From assembly GCF_900215205.1 (NCBI RefSeq), contig NZ_OBDY01000011.1:212808-276807 (forward strand): DNA of 64,000 bases. Reading direction: 5' to 3'. Positions within the stretch are counted from its first letter, which is position 1. Every line of letters begins with the position of its first letter. The DNA is from Paractinoplanes atraurantiacus. GTDB lineage: Bacteria > Actinomycetota > Actinomycetes > Mycobacteriales > Micromonosporaceae. Shown here piece by piece: positions 54,395 to 63,694 of this stretch. Below the pieces are notes generated by a model. That model worked only from the letters and a program-made list of their open reading frames with translations, did no database searches and was not told the origin of the DNA. The translations under genes and the position numbers were made by a program.

Positions 54395-55078
54395 ATGCTG
54401 GAACTCACCGACATCGAGGCCGGCTACGGGCGCACCCGGGTTCTGCACGGCGTGACGGTGCCGACCGGCAAGGTGGTGGCCGTGCTCGGCCACAACGGCG
54501 CCGGCAAGACGACCCTGCTGCGTCTCGCGATCGGCCTCATCAAGCCGTCGAAGGGCCGCGTGGTGTTCGACGGCGAGGACATCACCTCGCTCGCGCCGAA
54601 CCAGCGCGTGAAACGCGGCATGGCGTACGTGCCGCAGGGCCAGCAGGCGTTCGGCCAGCTCACTACGCTGGAGAATCTGCAGCTCGTCGCCGACGGGCGC
54701 CGGCGCGGCAAGGCTCTCATCGAGGCACAGATGGCCCGCTTCCCCGCCCTGGAGAAGTTCGCCACCCGCAAGGCGGGCCTGCTCTCGGGCGGACAGCGCC
54801 AGCAGCTCGCGATCGCCCGTGCCCTGATCACCGAGCCGAAGCTGCTCATCCTCGACGAGCCGACCGAGGGCATCCAGCCCACGATCGTCGCCGAGATCGA
54901 GCACACCATCGTGCAGCTGGCCGGCGAGGGCATCAACGTGCTGCTCGTCGAGCAGCACATCGGCTTCGCCCTGCAGGCCGCCGAGCGCTACGTCGTACTC
55001 GCCTCGGGTTTCGTCACACAGACCGGAGAGGGCGGCATGGCCGCCACCTCGACCGTGCGAGCCGCCATGGCGATCTGA
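54395..55078 (+). CDS. urtE: Urea ABC transporter ATPase UrtE
   Basis: 227-aa LivF-type ATPase. Walker A GHNGAGKTTLL, signature LSGGQRQQLAIARAL, Walker B LLILDEPTEGIQP and the H-loop VEQHIGFAL are intact. The ATG is 1 bp after the urtD stop, with GGAGG upstream. It completes the transporter; no urease, urea amidolyase or amidase gene is next to it. Confidence 0.94.
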   Translation: MLELTDIEAGYGRTRVLHGVTVPTGKVVAVLGHNGAGKTTLLRLAIGLIKPSKGRVVFDGEDITSLAPNQRVKRGMAYVPQGQQAFGQLTTLENLQLVADGRRRGKALIEAQMARFPALEKFATRKAGLLSGGQRQQLAIARALITEPKLLILDEPTEGIQPTIVAEIEHTIVQLAGEGINVLLVEQHIGFALQAAERYVVLASGFVTQTGEGGMAATSTVRAAMAI

Positions 55079-55134
55079 GCGGGCGTGACTCACACCGGCA
55101 ACGCCGCCGTAACACCGGACAGCGAATATGCCCT

Positions 55135-56823
55135 GTGGCGACGGACAACGCGCGCGCGGCCGCAGAGGACAGCCTCGAGGACTACGCCTTCCGCTACGTG
55201 CCGCGCACCTTCCGGCGATGGAGCGCGGCCTCCGTCGGGGCGACCGCCCTCGGGTCCATCGCGTTCCTCGCCGACTTCTCGATCGGCGCGAGCATCGGCA
55301 TCGACCACGGCACCGGAAACGCCGTGCTCGGCATCGTGTTCGCGTCGGTCATCATCGTCATCGTCGGCGTGCCCGTCGCCTACTACGCCGCCCGCTACAA
55401 CCTCGACCTCGATCTCATCGCCCGCGGCTCGGGATTCGGCTACTACGGCTCCATCATCACGACCGTGGTCTTCGCGGGCTTCACCTGCATCTTCTTCGCC
55501 CTGGAGGGCGCCATCATGGCGCAGGGGCTCCAGCTGGCGACGAGGATGCCGCTGTGGCTCGGCTATCTCGTCTCGACCGTCGTGGTGATCCCGATCGTCA
55601 TCTACGGCATGCGTGCGCTGGAGCGGCTGCAGTTCTGGACCACGCCCCTGTGGCTGGCCCTCGCCCTGCTGCCGCTGCTGTGGATCGTCGTCTCCGACCC
55701 CGAGGCGGTGCGCGCCTTCACGTCGTTCACCGGCGACTCCGACGGCTCGATCAGCTTCGGCGCCGTGGTGTCGAGCGCGGCCGTGTGCTTCGCCCTCACC
55801 CCGCAGCTGGCGGAGCAGATCGACTACATCCGCGCCATGCCGCCGCGCACGCCGTCGAACGCCCGCTCCTGGTGGACGTCGTTCGTGTTCTCCGGCCCGG
55901 GCTGGGTCATCTTCAGCGGCACCAAGCAGGTGATCGGGGTGTTCCTCGCCGTCTACCTCCTCGTGAAGGTCGAACCCACCCTCGGGCACCAGGCGACCGA
56001 GCCGGTCAAGCAGTTCGTCGTGATGTATCAGACCCTCGTCCCCGACTGGCTCGCGATCGTTCTCGCCCTGGTGCTCGTCGTGGTCGCGCAGGTGAAGATC
56101 AATGTGACGAACGCGTACTCGGGCTCGCTCGCCTGGTCGAACGTCTTCACCCGGCTGGCCAAGCACTACCCCGGTCGCACGATCTTCGTGCTGTTCAACC
56201 TGGTCATCGCCTACGGGCTCATGATGCTGGACGTGTTCACCCTCATCTCCTTCGTGCTGAGCCTCTACGCGAACGTCGTCATGGCGTGGCTCGTGACGAT
56301 CGCCACCGACATCGCGATCAACAAGCGGGTGCTGCACATCTCGCCGCGCTTCCCCGAGTTCCGCCGCGGCATGCTGCACGACTGGAACCCGGTGGGGCTC
56401 GTGTCGGTGGGGCTCGCCTCGCTGCTGTCGCTGCTCGCGTTCGCCGGGCTGCTCGGCGCCGGGGTCAAGCCGTTCTCGGTGCTCATCGCGATCGGTGTCG
56501 CGTTCGTGGCCACGCCGGTCATGGCCCTCGCCACGCGGGGGCGTTACTACCTGCGCCGCCGCTCCGACGGCATCGACTCCCCCCGCTTCGACGAGCACGG
56601 CAACCCGTCCAGCGAGCGGCTCCGCTGTCACGTCACCGGATATACGTTCGAGCGGCCGGATATGCTGGCCTCGGCTGAGAGAGGACCGCGCGGCGAGGTG
56701 CAGTACGTCTCGTCGCTGGCGCTCGCGCTCGACGATTCCGATCGCTACGTGCTCCCGCCGGAAGTCACCGGGCCCCCGCGCTGGGCGGCTGCCCGCAGGG
56801 CGTCCCCACGGGAGGAGACGTGA
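55135..56823 (+). CDS. NCS1-family (purine-cytosine permease-like) transporter
   Basis: 562 aa with about twelve transmembrane helices. The N-terminal YVPRTFRRWSAASVGATALGSIAFLADFSIGASIGI and the conserved Gly-rich RGSGFGYYGSIITTVVFAGFTCIFFALEGAIMA fit the nucleobase:cation symporter-1 family. The C-terminal 70 residues are hydrophilic. GTG start 56 bp after urtE, same strand and likely same operon. The ligand may be a purine, pyrimidine, allantoin or hydantoin; residues that decide this cannot be read by eye. Pairing with urt suggests a nitrogen source that yields urea. Confidence 0.85.
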   Translation: MATDNARAAAEDSLEDYAFRYVPRTFRRWSAASVGATALGSIAFLADFSIGASIGIDHGTGNAVLGIVFASVIIVIVGVPVAYYAARYNLDLDLIARGSGFGYYGSIITTVVFAGFTCIFFALEGAIMAQGLQLATRMPLWLGYLVSTVVVIPIVIYGMRALERLQFWTTPLWLALALLPLLWIVVSDPEAVRAFTSFTGDSDGSISFGAVVSSAAVCFALTPQLAEQIDYIRAMPPRTPSNARSWWTSFVFSGPGWVIFSGTKQVIGVFLAVYLLVKVEPTLGHQATEPVKQFVVMYQTLVPDWLAIVLALVLVVVAQVKINVTNAYSGSLAWSNVFTRLAKHYPGRTIFVLFNLVIAYGLMMLDVFTLISFVLSLYANVVMAWLVTIATDIAINKRVLHISPRFPEFRRGMLHDWNPVGLVSVGLASLLSLLAFAGLLGAGVKPFSVLIAIGVAFVATPVMALATRGRYYLRRRSDGIDSPRFDEHGNPSSERLRCHVTGYTFERPDMLASAERGPRGEVQYVSSLALALDDSDRYVLPPEVTGPPRWAAARRASPREET

Positions 56824-57392
56824 TGGAGGAGCCGGTCGACACGGCGACCGCGATTCTCGCGAGCGCCGCGGTGCTGCTGCGCGAGCGCACGTTCGACGAC
56901 ATCTCCTACCGTGTCCTGGCCGACGAGGTCGGCATCTCGGAGCGCACGATCTACCGCCAGTACCCCACGCGCCCGCACCTGCTGGCCGCGCTCTCCAACT
57001 GGATCGAGCAGAGCTGCTTCCCGCTCCCGCCGTTCGTGACCGTGCCCGATTTCCGTGCCGCCGTGCACGAGCGCTTCCGGGCCTTCGACGCGTCGCCCGC
57101 GTACGCGCACGTCGGCGCGCGGGCGTCCGCGATCTCGCCGACGCTCGACACCGAGCCCGCCTACATCACGCGCGCGATCGAGGCGATGCTCGACGTGGCG
57201 GCGCCGACACTCAACCAGCGGGACCGGCGGCGGATCGCGGCATCCCTGCGCTACTTCTCGTCGGCGATGTTCTGGGCGCGCCTGCGCACGGGCTTCGACC
57301 TGGATGCCGGCGAGATCTGCGACGCGTTCGACCGTGCCGTCGACACGGTGCTCGCCAAGCTGCCCTCCTCCGCGACGTGGGCGCAGCCGTGA
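56823..57392 (+). CDS. TetR-family regulator 1
   Basis: 189-aa regulator. The helix-turn-helix is DDISYRVLADEVGISERTIYRQYPTRPHLLAAL near residues 25-58; the remainder is helical ligand-binding domain. The ATG overlaps the permease stop and has GGAGGAG upstream; GTG three bases earlier is an alternative. It is clearly related to the next gene over the DNA-binding half. Confidence 0.88.
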   Translation: MEEPVDTATAILASAAVLLRERTFDDISYRVLADEVGISERTIYRQYPTRPHLLAALSNWIEQSCFPLPPFVTVPDFRAAVHERFRAFDASPAYAHVGARASAISPTLDTEPAYITRAIEAMLDVAAPTLNQRDRRRIAASLRYFSSAMFWARLRTGFDLDAGEICDAFDRAVDTVLAKLPSSATWAQP

Positions 57393-57970
57393 CGGTCCCC
57401 GAGCTGAGCGGCACGCAGGAGGCGATTCTCGCCGCCTACGCGGAGCTGATCGAGGAGGTCGGCAGCGACGACGTGTCGTACCGGGTCATCGCGCGCCGGG
57501 CCGGCATCGCCGAGCGCACGGTGTTCCGCAACTATCCGACGCGCGTCGACCTGCTGCTGGCGACCGCGGCGTGGATCGAGGCGACGCTGTTCGCCCGCGC
57601 GGAATCGCAGTCGATCTTCGACGTCCCGCTGGCGATCCGTGACGCGATGCTGCGGTACGACGAGCGGCCGGAGCTCGCCCACGTCGTCGCCGAGACGGCC
57701 ATGCGCGGCGTGAACGGCGCGGCGCCGTCACCCGGCCGGGCGCAACTCGAGCGGCTGCTCGACACCGAGGTGCCCTCCCTCGACGCAGCGCAGCGCACGG
57801 CGATCGTCGCGGCCCTGTCGCACCTCGACTCCGTCGGCACCTGGGTGACCTTCCGCCGCGAGTTCGGCATGGACCGCCGAGACATCGCCGACGCCGCCGC
57901 CTGGGCCGCGGAGGCGGTGCTCGACACCATCCGCGACCGCGTCGTGTCACCGACGTTTCGGTCACGTTGA
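57389..57970 (+). CDS. TetR-family regulator 2, paralogue of the preceding gene
   Basis: 193 aa from GTG 57389, which overlaps the previous stop (GTGA). HTH segment DDVSYRVIARRAGIAERTVFRNYPTRVDLLLAT is closely similar to that of TetR 1 (shared SYRV, A--GI-ERT, YPTR), indicating tandem duplication followed by divergence of the ligand domain. The two may form a heterodimer or answer different effectors of the same operon. Confidence 0.87.
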   Translation: MTVPELSGTQEAILAAYAELIEEVGSDDVSYRVIARRAGIAERTVFRNYPTRVDLLLATAAWIEATLFARAESQSIFDVPLAIRDAMLRYDERPELAHVVAETAMRGVNGAAPSPGRAQLERLLDTEVPSLDAAQRTAIVAALSHLDSVGTWVTFRREFGMDRRDIADAAAWAAEAVLDTIRDRVVSPTFRSR

Positions 57971-58270
57971 AAAGGCTCGACATCTCGCCGGAGAACCGTG
58001 TGACCTCACACACTGACCAGCGCCTCATAGCGGAATTCAAGAGAGCGGAAGGTTATCAGGATTTAACGCTCCCCTATGCATATCAGCAGCTCAGGGACTA
58101 TGACAAATAATAGATAAGCTCACTGGGCCGCATGCGCGGAAACAATCTCGCTAATTCGCGGCCGGTGCCGAATGTAAATATTCGGGTCGATGTATCGCGC
58201 GTCCGCAGATGTTCCTGTTCCCTGGTTTACGGCACCGAATCCACGGCGCTGCATATCTTCGGGAGCATCC
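57971..58270. promoter_or_regulatory. Intergenic region upstream of the glucan-synthase-like operon
   Basis: 300 bp, distinctly AT-richer than the surroundings between 58,020 and 58,200 (for example ATGACAAATAATAGATAAGC at 58,099-58,118 and AATGTAAATATTCGGG). It must hold the promoter of the next operon. I could not assign hexamers with confidence, and there is no gene. Confidence 0.5.
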
Positions 58271-59881
58271 ATGACGGCACCGCCAGTTCCGCCGGCCCGG
58301 GCAGCTCGCCTGGCATGGCGGCCGCTGCAGCGTTCGACTCGTGTAGCCATCATCGCGGCGCTCGCCGCGACCCTGTTCTATCAGCTCTTCCTGCTCAACC
58401 CGGCCTACCGTGGGCCCGGCTGGCTGTGGTTCGCCATGCTGGCGGCCGAGGGACTGACCGCTCTGCACCTGATCGGCACGTGGTGGACCATCCTGGCCCA
58501 CGACGACCGGCCCGAATCGGTGGACGCCACGGTCTGGCGCAACCGGCTGCGGGCCGGCTCGGATGCGCCGTCCATCGACGTCTTCATCACCGCGTACGGC
58601 GAGGAGCCGGCGCTGGTGCGGCGCACCATGATTGCGGCCCGCGACATGGACCTGCCACATCGGACGTTCCTGCTCGACGACGGCGACAGCGATGAGCTGC
58701 GCGAGATCGCGGACCAGGTGGGCATCGACTATCTGCGCCGCCCGGGCGGCGCGCACGCGAAGGCCGGCAACGTCAATGCCGGGCTGGCCCGCACCAACGG
58801 CGAGTTCGTGGTCATCTTCGACGCCGACCATGTGCCCGAGCCGGGCTTCCTGCTCAGCATCCTGCCGCACTTCCACGACCCGGACGTGGCATTTGTCCAG
58901 TCCCCGCAGTTCTACACGAACAAAGTGAATCTGGTCGCCACCGGCTCCGGCGAGGCTCAGCGCATCTTCTACGAGCTCGTCTGCCCGGGTAAGAACCACT
59001 TCAACGCCGCCTTCTGCGTCGGCACGAACGTGATGTTCCGGCGGGACGCGCTGGACACCATCGGCGGCATCTGGACGGGCAGCAACTCCGAGGACATCTG
59101 GACGTCGATCGAGCTGCACAAGCGTGGCTGGAAGTCCATCTACGTCCCCCAGGTGCTGGCTCGCGGGCTGGCTCCCCAGGATGTCCCCTCGTATCTCAAA
59201 CAGCAGCTGCGCTGGGCGAGCGGCGGTTTCGAGGTGCTGCTGCGCGGGCGGCTGTTCAAGCGGGGCATCGGCCTGACGATCGACCAGCGACTGCAGTACC
59301 TGTTCTGCGGTACGCACTACCTGCTGTCCCTGGCGATGCTGACCTTCATGCTCTTCCCGGCGCTCTACCTCCTCTTCGCGCTGAGCCCCATTCGCGCTGA
59401 CGGCTTCGCGTGGGCGACCCACTACCTGCCGTTCCAGGCGGCCGTGCTGCTGGTCACCTGGCTGCAGTCGGGCGGCTTCAAGCTGTCGGCGATCGTGGCC
59501 AGCATCGGCGCGACGCCGGTGCATCTGCGAGCGCTCGGTGGCGTGCTGCTCGGGCGGCCGGCGAAATGGAAGGCCACCAACGCCGGCGGCGACGGCATCC
59601 GGTCACTGTGGGCGGTCATGCCCCTGTTCGCGCTGTTGGTGCTGAATGTCACCGCCATCGTGGTCGGTGTGCTCGTGATGGCCGATCCCGGCCCGACCTG
59701 GCTGTCCGTCGGCTGGGCCTCCATGATCGTTCTGATCCTCGGCCGGATGATCCTCGAATCGGTCACCGGCGGCCGGCTCCGGCACGGCGCGAAGCCCTCG
59801 GCCGGAACGCCGGCGGCCGCACTCCCGACAGCCGGAGAACCAGCCGCCCTCCGGCCGCAGCACGCCGCGGTGACCGCATGA
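58271..59881 (+). CDS. Processive GT2 synthase (cellulose/curdlan-synthase-like)
   Basis: 536-aa membrane glycosyltransferase. Two N-terminal helices (about 25-75), a cytoplasmic GT domain and about four C-terminal helices. The processive D,D,D,Q-x-x-R-W set is complete: LLDDGDSD (Asp136/137), DADH (Asp184/186), SED (273-275, catalytic base Asp275) and QQLRW (311-315). There is no PilZ domain. ATG has GGGAG 5 nt upstream. Motifs cannot distinguish beta-1,4 from beta-1,3 linkage, but the GH81 gene two places downstream argues for a beta-1,3-glucan, as made by CrdS-type curdlan synthases. Confidence 0.85.
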   Translation: MTAPPVPPARAARLAWRPLQRSTRVAIIAALAATLFYQLFLLNPAYRGPGWLWFAMLAAEGLTALHLIGTWWTILAHDDRPESVDATVWRNRLRAGSDAPSIDVFITAYGEEPALVRRTMIAARDMDLPHRTFLLDDGDSDELREIADQVGIDYLRRPGGAHAKAGNVNAGLARTNGEFVVIFDADHVPEPGFLLSILPHFHDPDVAFVQSPQFYTNKVNLVATGSGEAQRIFYELVCPGKNHFNAAFCVGTNVMFRRDALDTIGGIWTGSNSEDIWTSIELHKRGWKSIYVPQVLARGLAPQDVPSYLKQQLRWASGGFEVLLRGRLFKRGIGLTIDQRLQYLFCGTHYLLSLAMLTFMLFPALYLLFALSPIRADGFAWATHYLPFQAAVLLVTWLQSGGFKLSAIVASIGATPVHLRALGGVLLGRPAKWKATNAGGDGIRSLWAVMPLFALLVLNVTAIVVGVLVMADPGPTWLSVGWASMIVLILGRMILESVTGGRLRHGAKPSAGTPAAALPTAGEPAALRPQHAAVTA

Positions 59882-59943
59882 CCTCGGCTCCGCCTGCCCC
59901 CCACCGCCGCCCGACCCGGTCCACACCGCCGAGAGGTACGACC

Positions 59944-60723
59944 ATGAGCGCCACTGTCGACAATGTCCGAACCTTCGACGACGAGACGACCAGAGTCATC
60001 GAGCGCACCGCACCGGCGGACCCGCCGCCGAAGCGCCGGGGCCGTGGCGCACTGCGCGTCGCGCGGACCAGCGTGGTGGTCGTCATCCTGCTGGGAGCGG
60101 CCGGCGCGGGCGGGACCCACGTCGTACGGCAGCGCCTCGCCGAACGAAACATGGTGGACGCCGGCACCGCCGTGCTCATCGCGCAGCCGATCGCGGTCGG
60201 TTCGGCCGACGCCGCGGTGGTCACCGACATGCGGGCCACCGAGCGGACCAGCGTCACCGCCGGCGCCGTCCTGGCCACCATCACCCTGACCGCCGACGGG
60301 GACGGAACCAAGCGGCGAGTGCAGAAGCTTCAGGCGCCGACCGCGGGCATCGTCACCAAGATCAACGTTGCTCCCGGGCAGATCGCCCGGGCCGGTGAGC
60401 CGATCGTCACCCTGTACGACCCGGCCAAGGTCGCCTTCGCGGTCGACGTGCCGCTGGAGAAGCTGCGCAAGTTCCGCCTCGGGATGACCGCCTACGTGAC
60501 CGGTCCCGGCCTCTCCCGCCGGATAACAGCGACGCTGGAGAAGGTCGAGCCGAAGGTCGACGCCGGCCGGCCGGCGAACGCCGCGGACCAGCTGACCGTG
60601 GTGCTGCGACCGGACCCGGCGGCCCGGTCGACAGTGCGGACCCTGGTGCCGGGGCTGCAGTTCGCCGTAGTCGTCGACACCACCACGGCCGCGGGCAGCA
60701 CCCCCGCCGTCAACAGCGCATGA
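59944..60723 (+). CDS. HlyD/biotinyl-lipoyl-like membrane-anchored protein
   Basis: 259 aa. One transmembrane helix near 40-58, then an extracytoplasmic part with two lipoyl-like strands (TSVTAGAVLATITL and LQAPTAGIVTKINVAPGQIARAGEPIVTLYD) and a beta-barrel-like C-terminus. This is the architecture of membrane-fusion or co-polymerase proteins (compare Alg44 and HlyD-like partners of exopolysaccharide synthases). ATG 59944 has GAGAGG 7 nt upstream; an ATG at 59878 overlapping the synthase stop would add 22 residues. It overlaps the GH81 start. Confidence 0.72.
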   Translation: MSATVDNVRTFDDETTRVIERTAPADPPPKRRGRGALRVARTSVVVVILLGAAGAGGTHVVRQRLAERNMVDAGTAVLIAQPIAVGSADAAVVTDMRATERTSVTAGAVLATITLTADGDGTKRRVQKLQAPTAGIVTKINVAPGQIARAGEPIVTLYDPAKVAFAVDVPLEKLRKFRLGMTAYVTGPGLSRRITATLEKVEPKVDAGRPANAADQLTVVLRPDPAARSTVRTLVPGLQFAVVVDTTTAAGSTPAVNSA

Positions 60724-62858
60724 ACCGCCGCATCCGCACCATGACCGCGATCGCGGCTCTCACCGCGCTGACGGCGTGCACGTCCACCCCCGACGCGGCG
60801 CCGCCGGACCAGGCTCCGGGCGCGCCGCCGCCGAATGCCGGAACGGTCATGGAGGACGCCGCCGCGTCGCCGCTCACGACGCCCGTGGTGAACGGCCGCG
60901 GAAGCATCGCCGGGAAGCTGCCGGCCGGTTCCGCCCCGGCCAAGGCACCCACCCAGGCCGGCGACCTCACCGGCCAGGCGGTGCCGACCAACCAGTGGTG
61001 GAGCTCCGCCCTGACCGGACCCCGTACCCAACCGATCTGGACCCACCCGCTGGCCGTGCAGGCCGCTGCCGGCGGCCTTCAGATCAGCGGCGCGTCACTC
61101 ACCGCCTCCGCGAACGCCGTCATCACCCCGTTCGTGCCCTCCCTCACCGTCGGCGCGGCCACCGGCCCCGTGACCGTCGTCGGCTACGGCGCCTTCCACG
61201 TCGTCCTCCGGGTCGGGCTCGCCGGCGGCGGCCGGGTCGATGTCACCCTCGCGCAGGGCAGTCCGGTGGTGTGGCTGCGCTTCGACGGGGCGGCGCCCAC
61301 CGTGAACGGCACCTTCCGCGACGTCGGCAGCTCGCCCACCCGGGCCCGGCTCGACATCGCCGGCGGGCGCTGGGACGTTCTCGGCACCGATCTGGCGCTG
61401 ACCGGAACCACCGTCACCGGGTCGGGCCGGCAACTCGCCGTGGCCCGGGTCCCGGCCGGGGCCGATCGGGCGAGCTGGGAGAAGGCCAGCACCGGCGATC
61501 CGATCGTGCGGACCACGGCCACCATGGCGTACGACGCCGCGGCCGGGACGGTCACTCAAACGCTCACCGCACGCCGGGCCGCCGGCGGAGCCGGAGCGTG
61601 GGCCCTGCTGCCGCACCACCGAGCCGGCCTGGTCGCCGGACCACAGCCCCTGGCCGGCTCCTATCCGGACGCACGGGGGACGATGTCCCTGGTCACGGCC
61701 GACGCGGTGCAGGTCAGGACCACGATGCCGGGCCTGCTCACCGCCATGCCGAAGGTGCCGTTGAGCCAGGCGGCGAACAAGGCCGTGCGGGCCGACCTGA
61801 ACCGTGACCTGGCCGATCCGCCCGGCGCGGGCGGCAGCTACTTCGGACTCAAGGAACTCGGCCGGCTGGCCACCATCGCCGAGGTCGCGAACGCCTCGGG
61901 CGCGGCCACCCAGCGCACGGCGGCGCTCGACCGGTTGCGGCCGCAGCTCGTCGACTGGCTGACCTACACGGGACCGAGCGACGGGCGCTACTTCGGCTAC
62001 GACCCCGTCTGGGGTGGACTGATCGCCGTCCCGGCCGAGTTCGGCGCGCAGGACTACAACGACCATCACTTCCAGTACGGCTATCTGGTCCGCGCCGCGG
62101 CCGTGCTGGCGACGGCCGACCCCACCTTCGCCCGCGATTACGGCGACGTGGTCGACCTGATCGTCCGCGACTACGCCGGTTCCCTGGCGATCGGCCCCGC
62201 GAGCGGGCTGCCGCCGTACCGCGCCTTCAACGCCTATCTGGGCAGTTCGGCCGCCTCCGGATTCGCCCCCTTCGCGGACGGCAACAATCAGGAGTCGTCC
62301 AGCGAGGCGGTGGCGGCCTGGGAGGCCGTGGTCCGCTGGGGAGTGGTCCGTGACAACGCCGAGATGACCGGGTACGGCATCACCCACTACGCCCTGGAGG
62401 CCGCGACCGCCCGCATGTACTGGCTCGGCGAGGGGTTGACCCGCGAGGCCGGATACGCGCACACCACTGCCGGCATCGTCTGGGACGCCAAGATCGACTT
62501 CGCGACCTGGTTCGACCCCAAGCCGGAGTCCGTCCTCGGCATCCAGTTGCTGCCCTTGACGGCCGGTGCGTTCTATCGTGGCCCATCGGCCGCCCGCCAG
62601 AAGGAGGTGGGCGACAAGCCCACGGTCTGGGGCGACCTGTTCGCCGCCGACCTCGCCCTGTCCGACCCGGAAGCGGCCCGCCGCCGGCTCGACGCGGGGG
62701 TTCCCCGGGAGGAGAGCACCAGCCGGGCGATGGTCCGCTACTGGATCGAGGCTCTGGCCGTGCTGGGACCTCCCCAGCCGAAGGCCGCCGCACCGGTGGG
62801 GTCCCTGGCGTTCGGGCCCGTCGACGCCCCGCGCATCGTCCGGGCGCCCGGAGGCTGA
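60720..62858 (+). CDS. GH81-family endo-beta-1,3-glucanase, lipoprotein
   Basis: 712 aa. The lipobox LTALTAC (Cys20) predicts a lipid-anchored, extracytoplasmic enzyme. Family 81 hallmarks are present: VPTNQWWSSAL near the N-terminus, DYNDHHFQYGYLVRAAAVLA with the proposed acid, and DGNNQESSSEAVAAWEAV (520-537, catalytic glutamates 525/529). GH81 enzymes cleave beta-1,3-glucans such as curdlan and laminarin. ATGA overlap with the HlyD-like gene ties it to the synthase operon, in the role that BcsZ has in cellulose operons. A purely degradative role is the alternative. Confidence 0.88.
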   Translation: MNRRIRTMTAIAALTALTACTSTPDAAPPDQAPGAPPPNAGTVMEDAAASPLTTPVVNGRGSIAGKLPAGSAPAKAPTQAGDLTGQAVPTNQWWSSALTGPRTQPIWTHPLAVQAAAGGLQISGASLTASANAVITPFVPSLTVGAATGPVTVVGYGAFHVVLRVGLAGGGRVDVTLAQGSPVVWLRFDGAAPTVNGTFRDVGSSPTRARLDIAGGRWDVLGTDLALTGTTVTGSGRQLAVARVPAGADRASWEKASTGDPIVRTTATMAYDAAAGTVTQTLTARRAAGGAGAWALLPHHRAGLVAGPQPLAGSYPDARGTMSLVTADAVQVRTTMPGLLTAMPKVPLSQAANKAVRADLNRDLADPPGAGGSYFGLKELGRLATIAEVANASGAATQRTAALDRLRPQLVDWLTYTGPSDGRYFGYDPVWGGLIAVPAEFGAQDYNDHHFQYGYLVRAAAVLATADPTFARDYGDVVDLIVRDYAGSLAIGPASGLPPYRAFNAYLGSSAASGFAPFADGNNQESSSEAVAAWEAVVRWGVVRDNAEMTGYGITHYALEAATARMYWLGEGLTREAGYAHTTAGIVWDAKIDFATWFDPKPESVLGIQLLPLTAGAFYRGPSAARQKEVGDKPTVWGDLFAADLALSDPEAARRRLDAGVPREESTSRAMVRYWIEALAVLGPPQPKAAAPVGSLAFGPVDAPRIVRAPGG

Positions 62859-62932
62859 GGTGCGGGCGCCGGCATGTCGAAAACCGGCCGCCTCCTTCGA
62901 CCTCGGTGTGAACCCGACATGAGGAGGCAGTC

Positions 62933-63679
62933 TTGTCCACGCCGACGATCACCGATCGCGAGACCTGGCAGAAGCAGCTCGACGAGCTCCGGGTGCGGGA
63001 GAAGGCGCACACCCATGAGGGCGATGCCATCGCCGCGGCGCGGCGGCGGCTGCCGATGGTGGAGGTCGACCCGTCCACGCCGTTGACCGGAGTGGACGGG
63101 CCGGTTCCTCTGATCGACGTCTTCGAGGGCCGGACGCAGCTGTTCGCGTCGTACCACATGTGGCACACCGGCCGGTCCGCCGCCGATCAGTGCGAGGGCT
63201 GCACGTTCTTCACCGGCCAGGTCCTCGAGTTGTCCTACCTGCACTCGCGGGACGTCACGTTCGCCGTCCTCTGCCAGGGGCCGATCGAGGAGAGCTCGCG
63301 CTACCGCGACTTCATGGGCTGGCGAATGCCCTGGTACTCGGTGCCCGCGGAGTCAGCCGATGCGCTGCTGGCCGGCCGGGGGTACGGGATGGCGGCGTGC
63401 TACCTGCGCGACGGCGACCGGGTCTTCGAGACCTACTGGACCACCGGTCGCGGCGTCGAGCCGATGACACCCACGTACGGGATGCTCGACATGACCGTCC
63501 ACGGCCGTCAGGAGCAGTGGGAGGACTCGCCGGAAGGCCGGCCCCGGCGCTTCCGTGTCGACGGCGACCAGTTCCGGCTGGACGGGCGGCCCACGTCGCA
63601 GTGGGCGCGCCTGGCCGCCGGCCGGGACGACGATCTCGGCCCGGCCGAGGCCGGCCACGGCGCGCACCACTGCCACTGA
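62933..63679 (+). CDS. DUF899 thioredoxin-like protein
   Basis: 248 aa from TTG 62933, which has GGAGG 6 nt upstream. The DUF899 pattern is clear: ITDRETWQKQLDELRVREKAHTHEGDAIAAARRRLPMVEVD, LFASYHMWHTGRSAADQCEGCTFFTGQV and YRDFMGWRMPWYSVP. A CxxC pair (CEGC) sits after the second block. Function is unknown; the fold is thioredoxin-like. Monocistronic as far as can be seen, convergent with the ABC-2 permease. Confidence 0.88.
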   Translation: MSTPTITDRETWQKQLDELRVREKAHTHEGDAIAAARRRLPMVEVDPSTPLTGVDGPVPLIDVFEGRTQLFASYHMWHTGRSAADQCEGCTFFTGQVLELSYLHSRDVTFAVLCQGPIEESSRYRDFMGWRMPWYSVPAESADALLAGRGYGMAACYLRDGDRVFETYWTTGRGVEPMTPTYGMLDMTVHGRQEQWEDSPEGRPRRFRVDGDQFRLDGRPTSQWARLAAGRDDDLGPAEAGHGAHHCH

Positions 63680-63694
63680 GCCCGGGTCGGGGCG

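Noticed and set aside
56495..57388. A 490-codon frame covering TetR 1 in another frame and continuing into TetR 2
   Set aside because: Only the last 193 codons match a TetR protein. The first part is out of frame with the permease and TetR 1, so TetR 2 is placed at the coupled GTG 57389.
59410..59943. Long upstream extension of the HlyD-like protein into the synthase gene
   Set aside because: It would overlap the synthase coding region in another frame. ATG 59944 has its own ribosome-binding site and starts just before the membrane segment.
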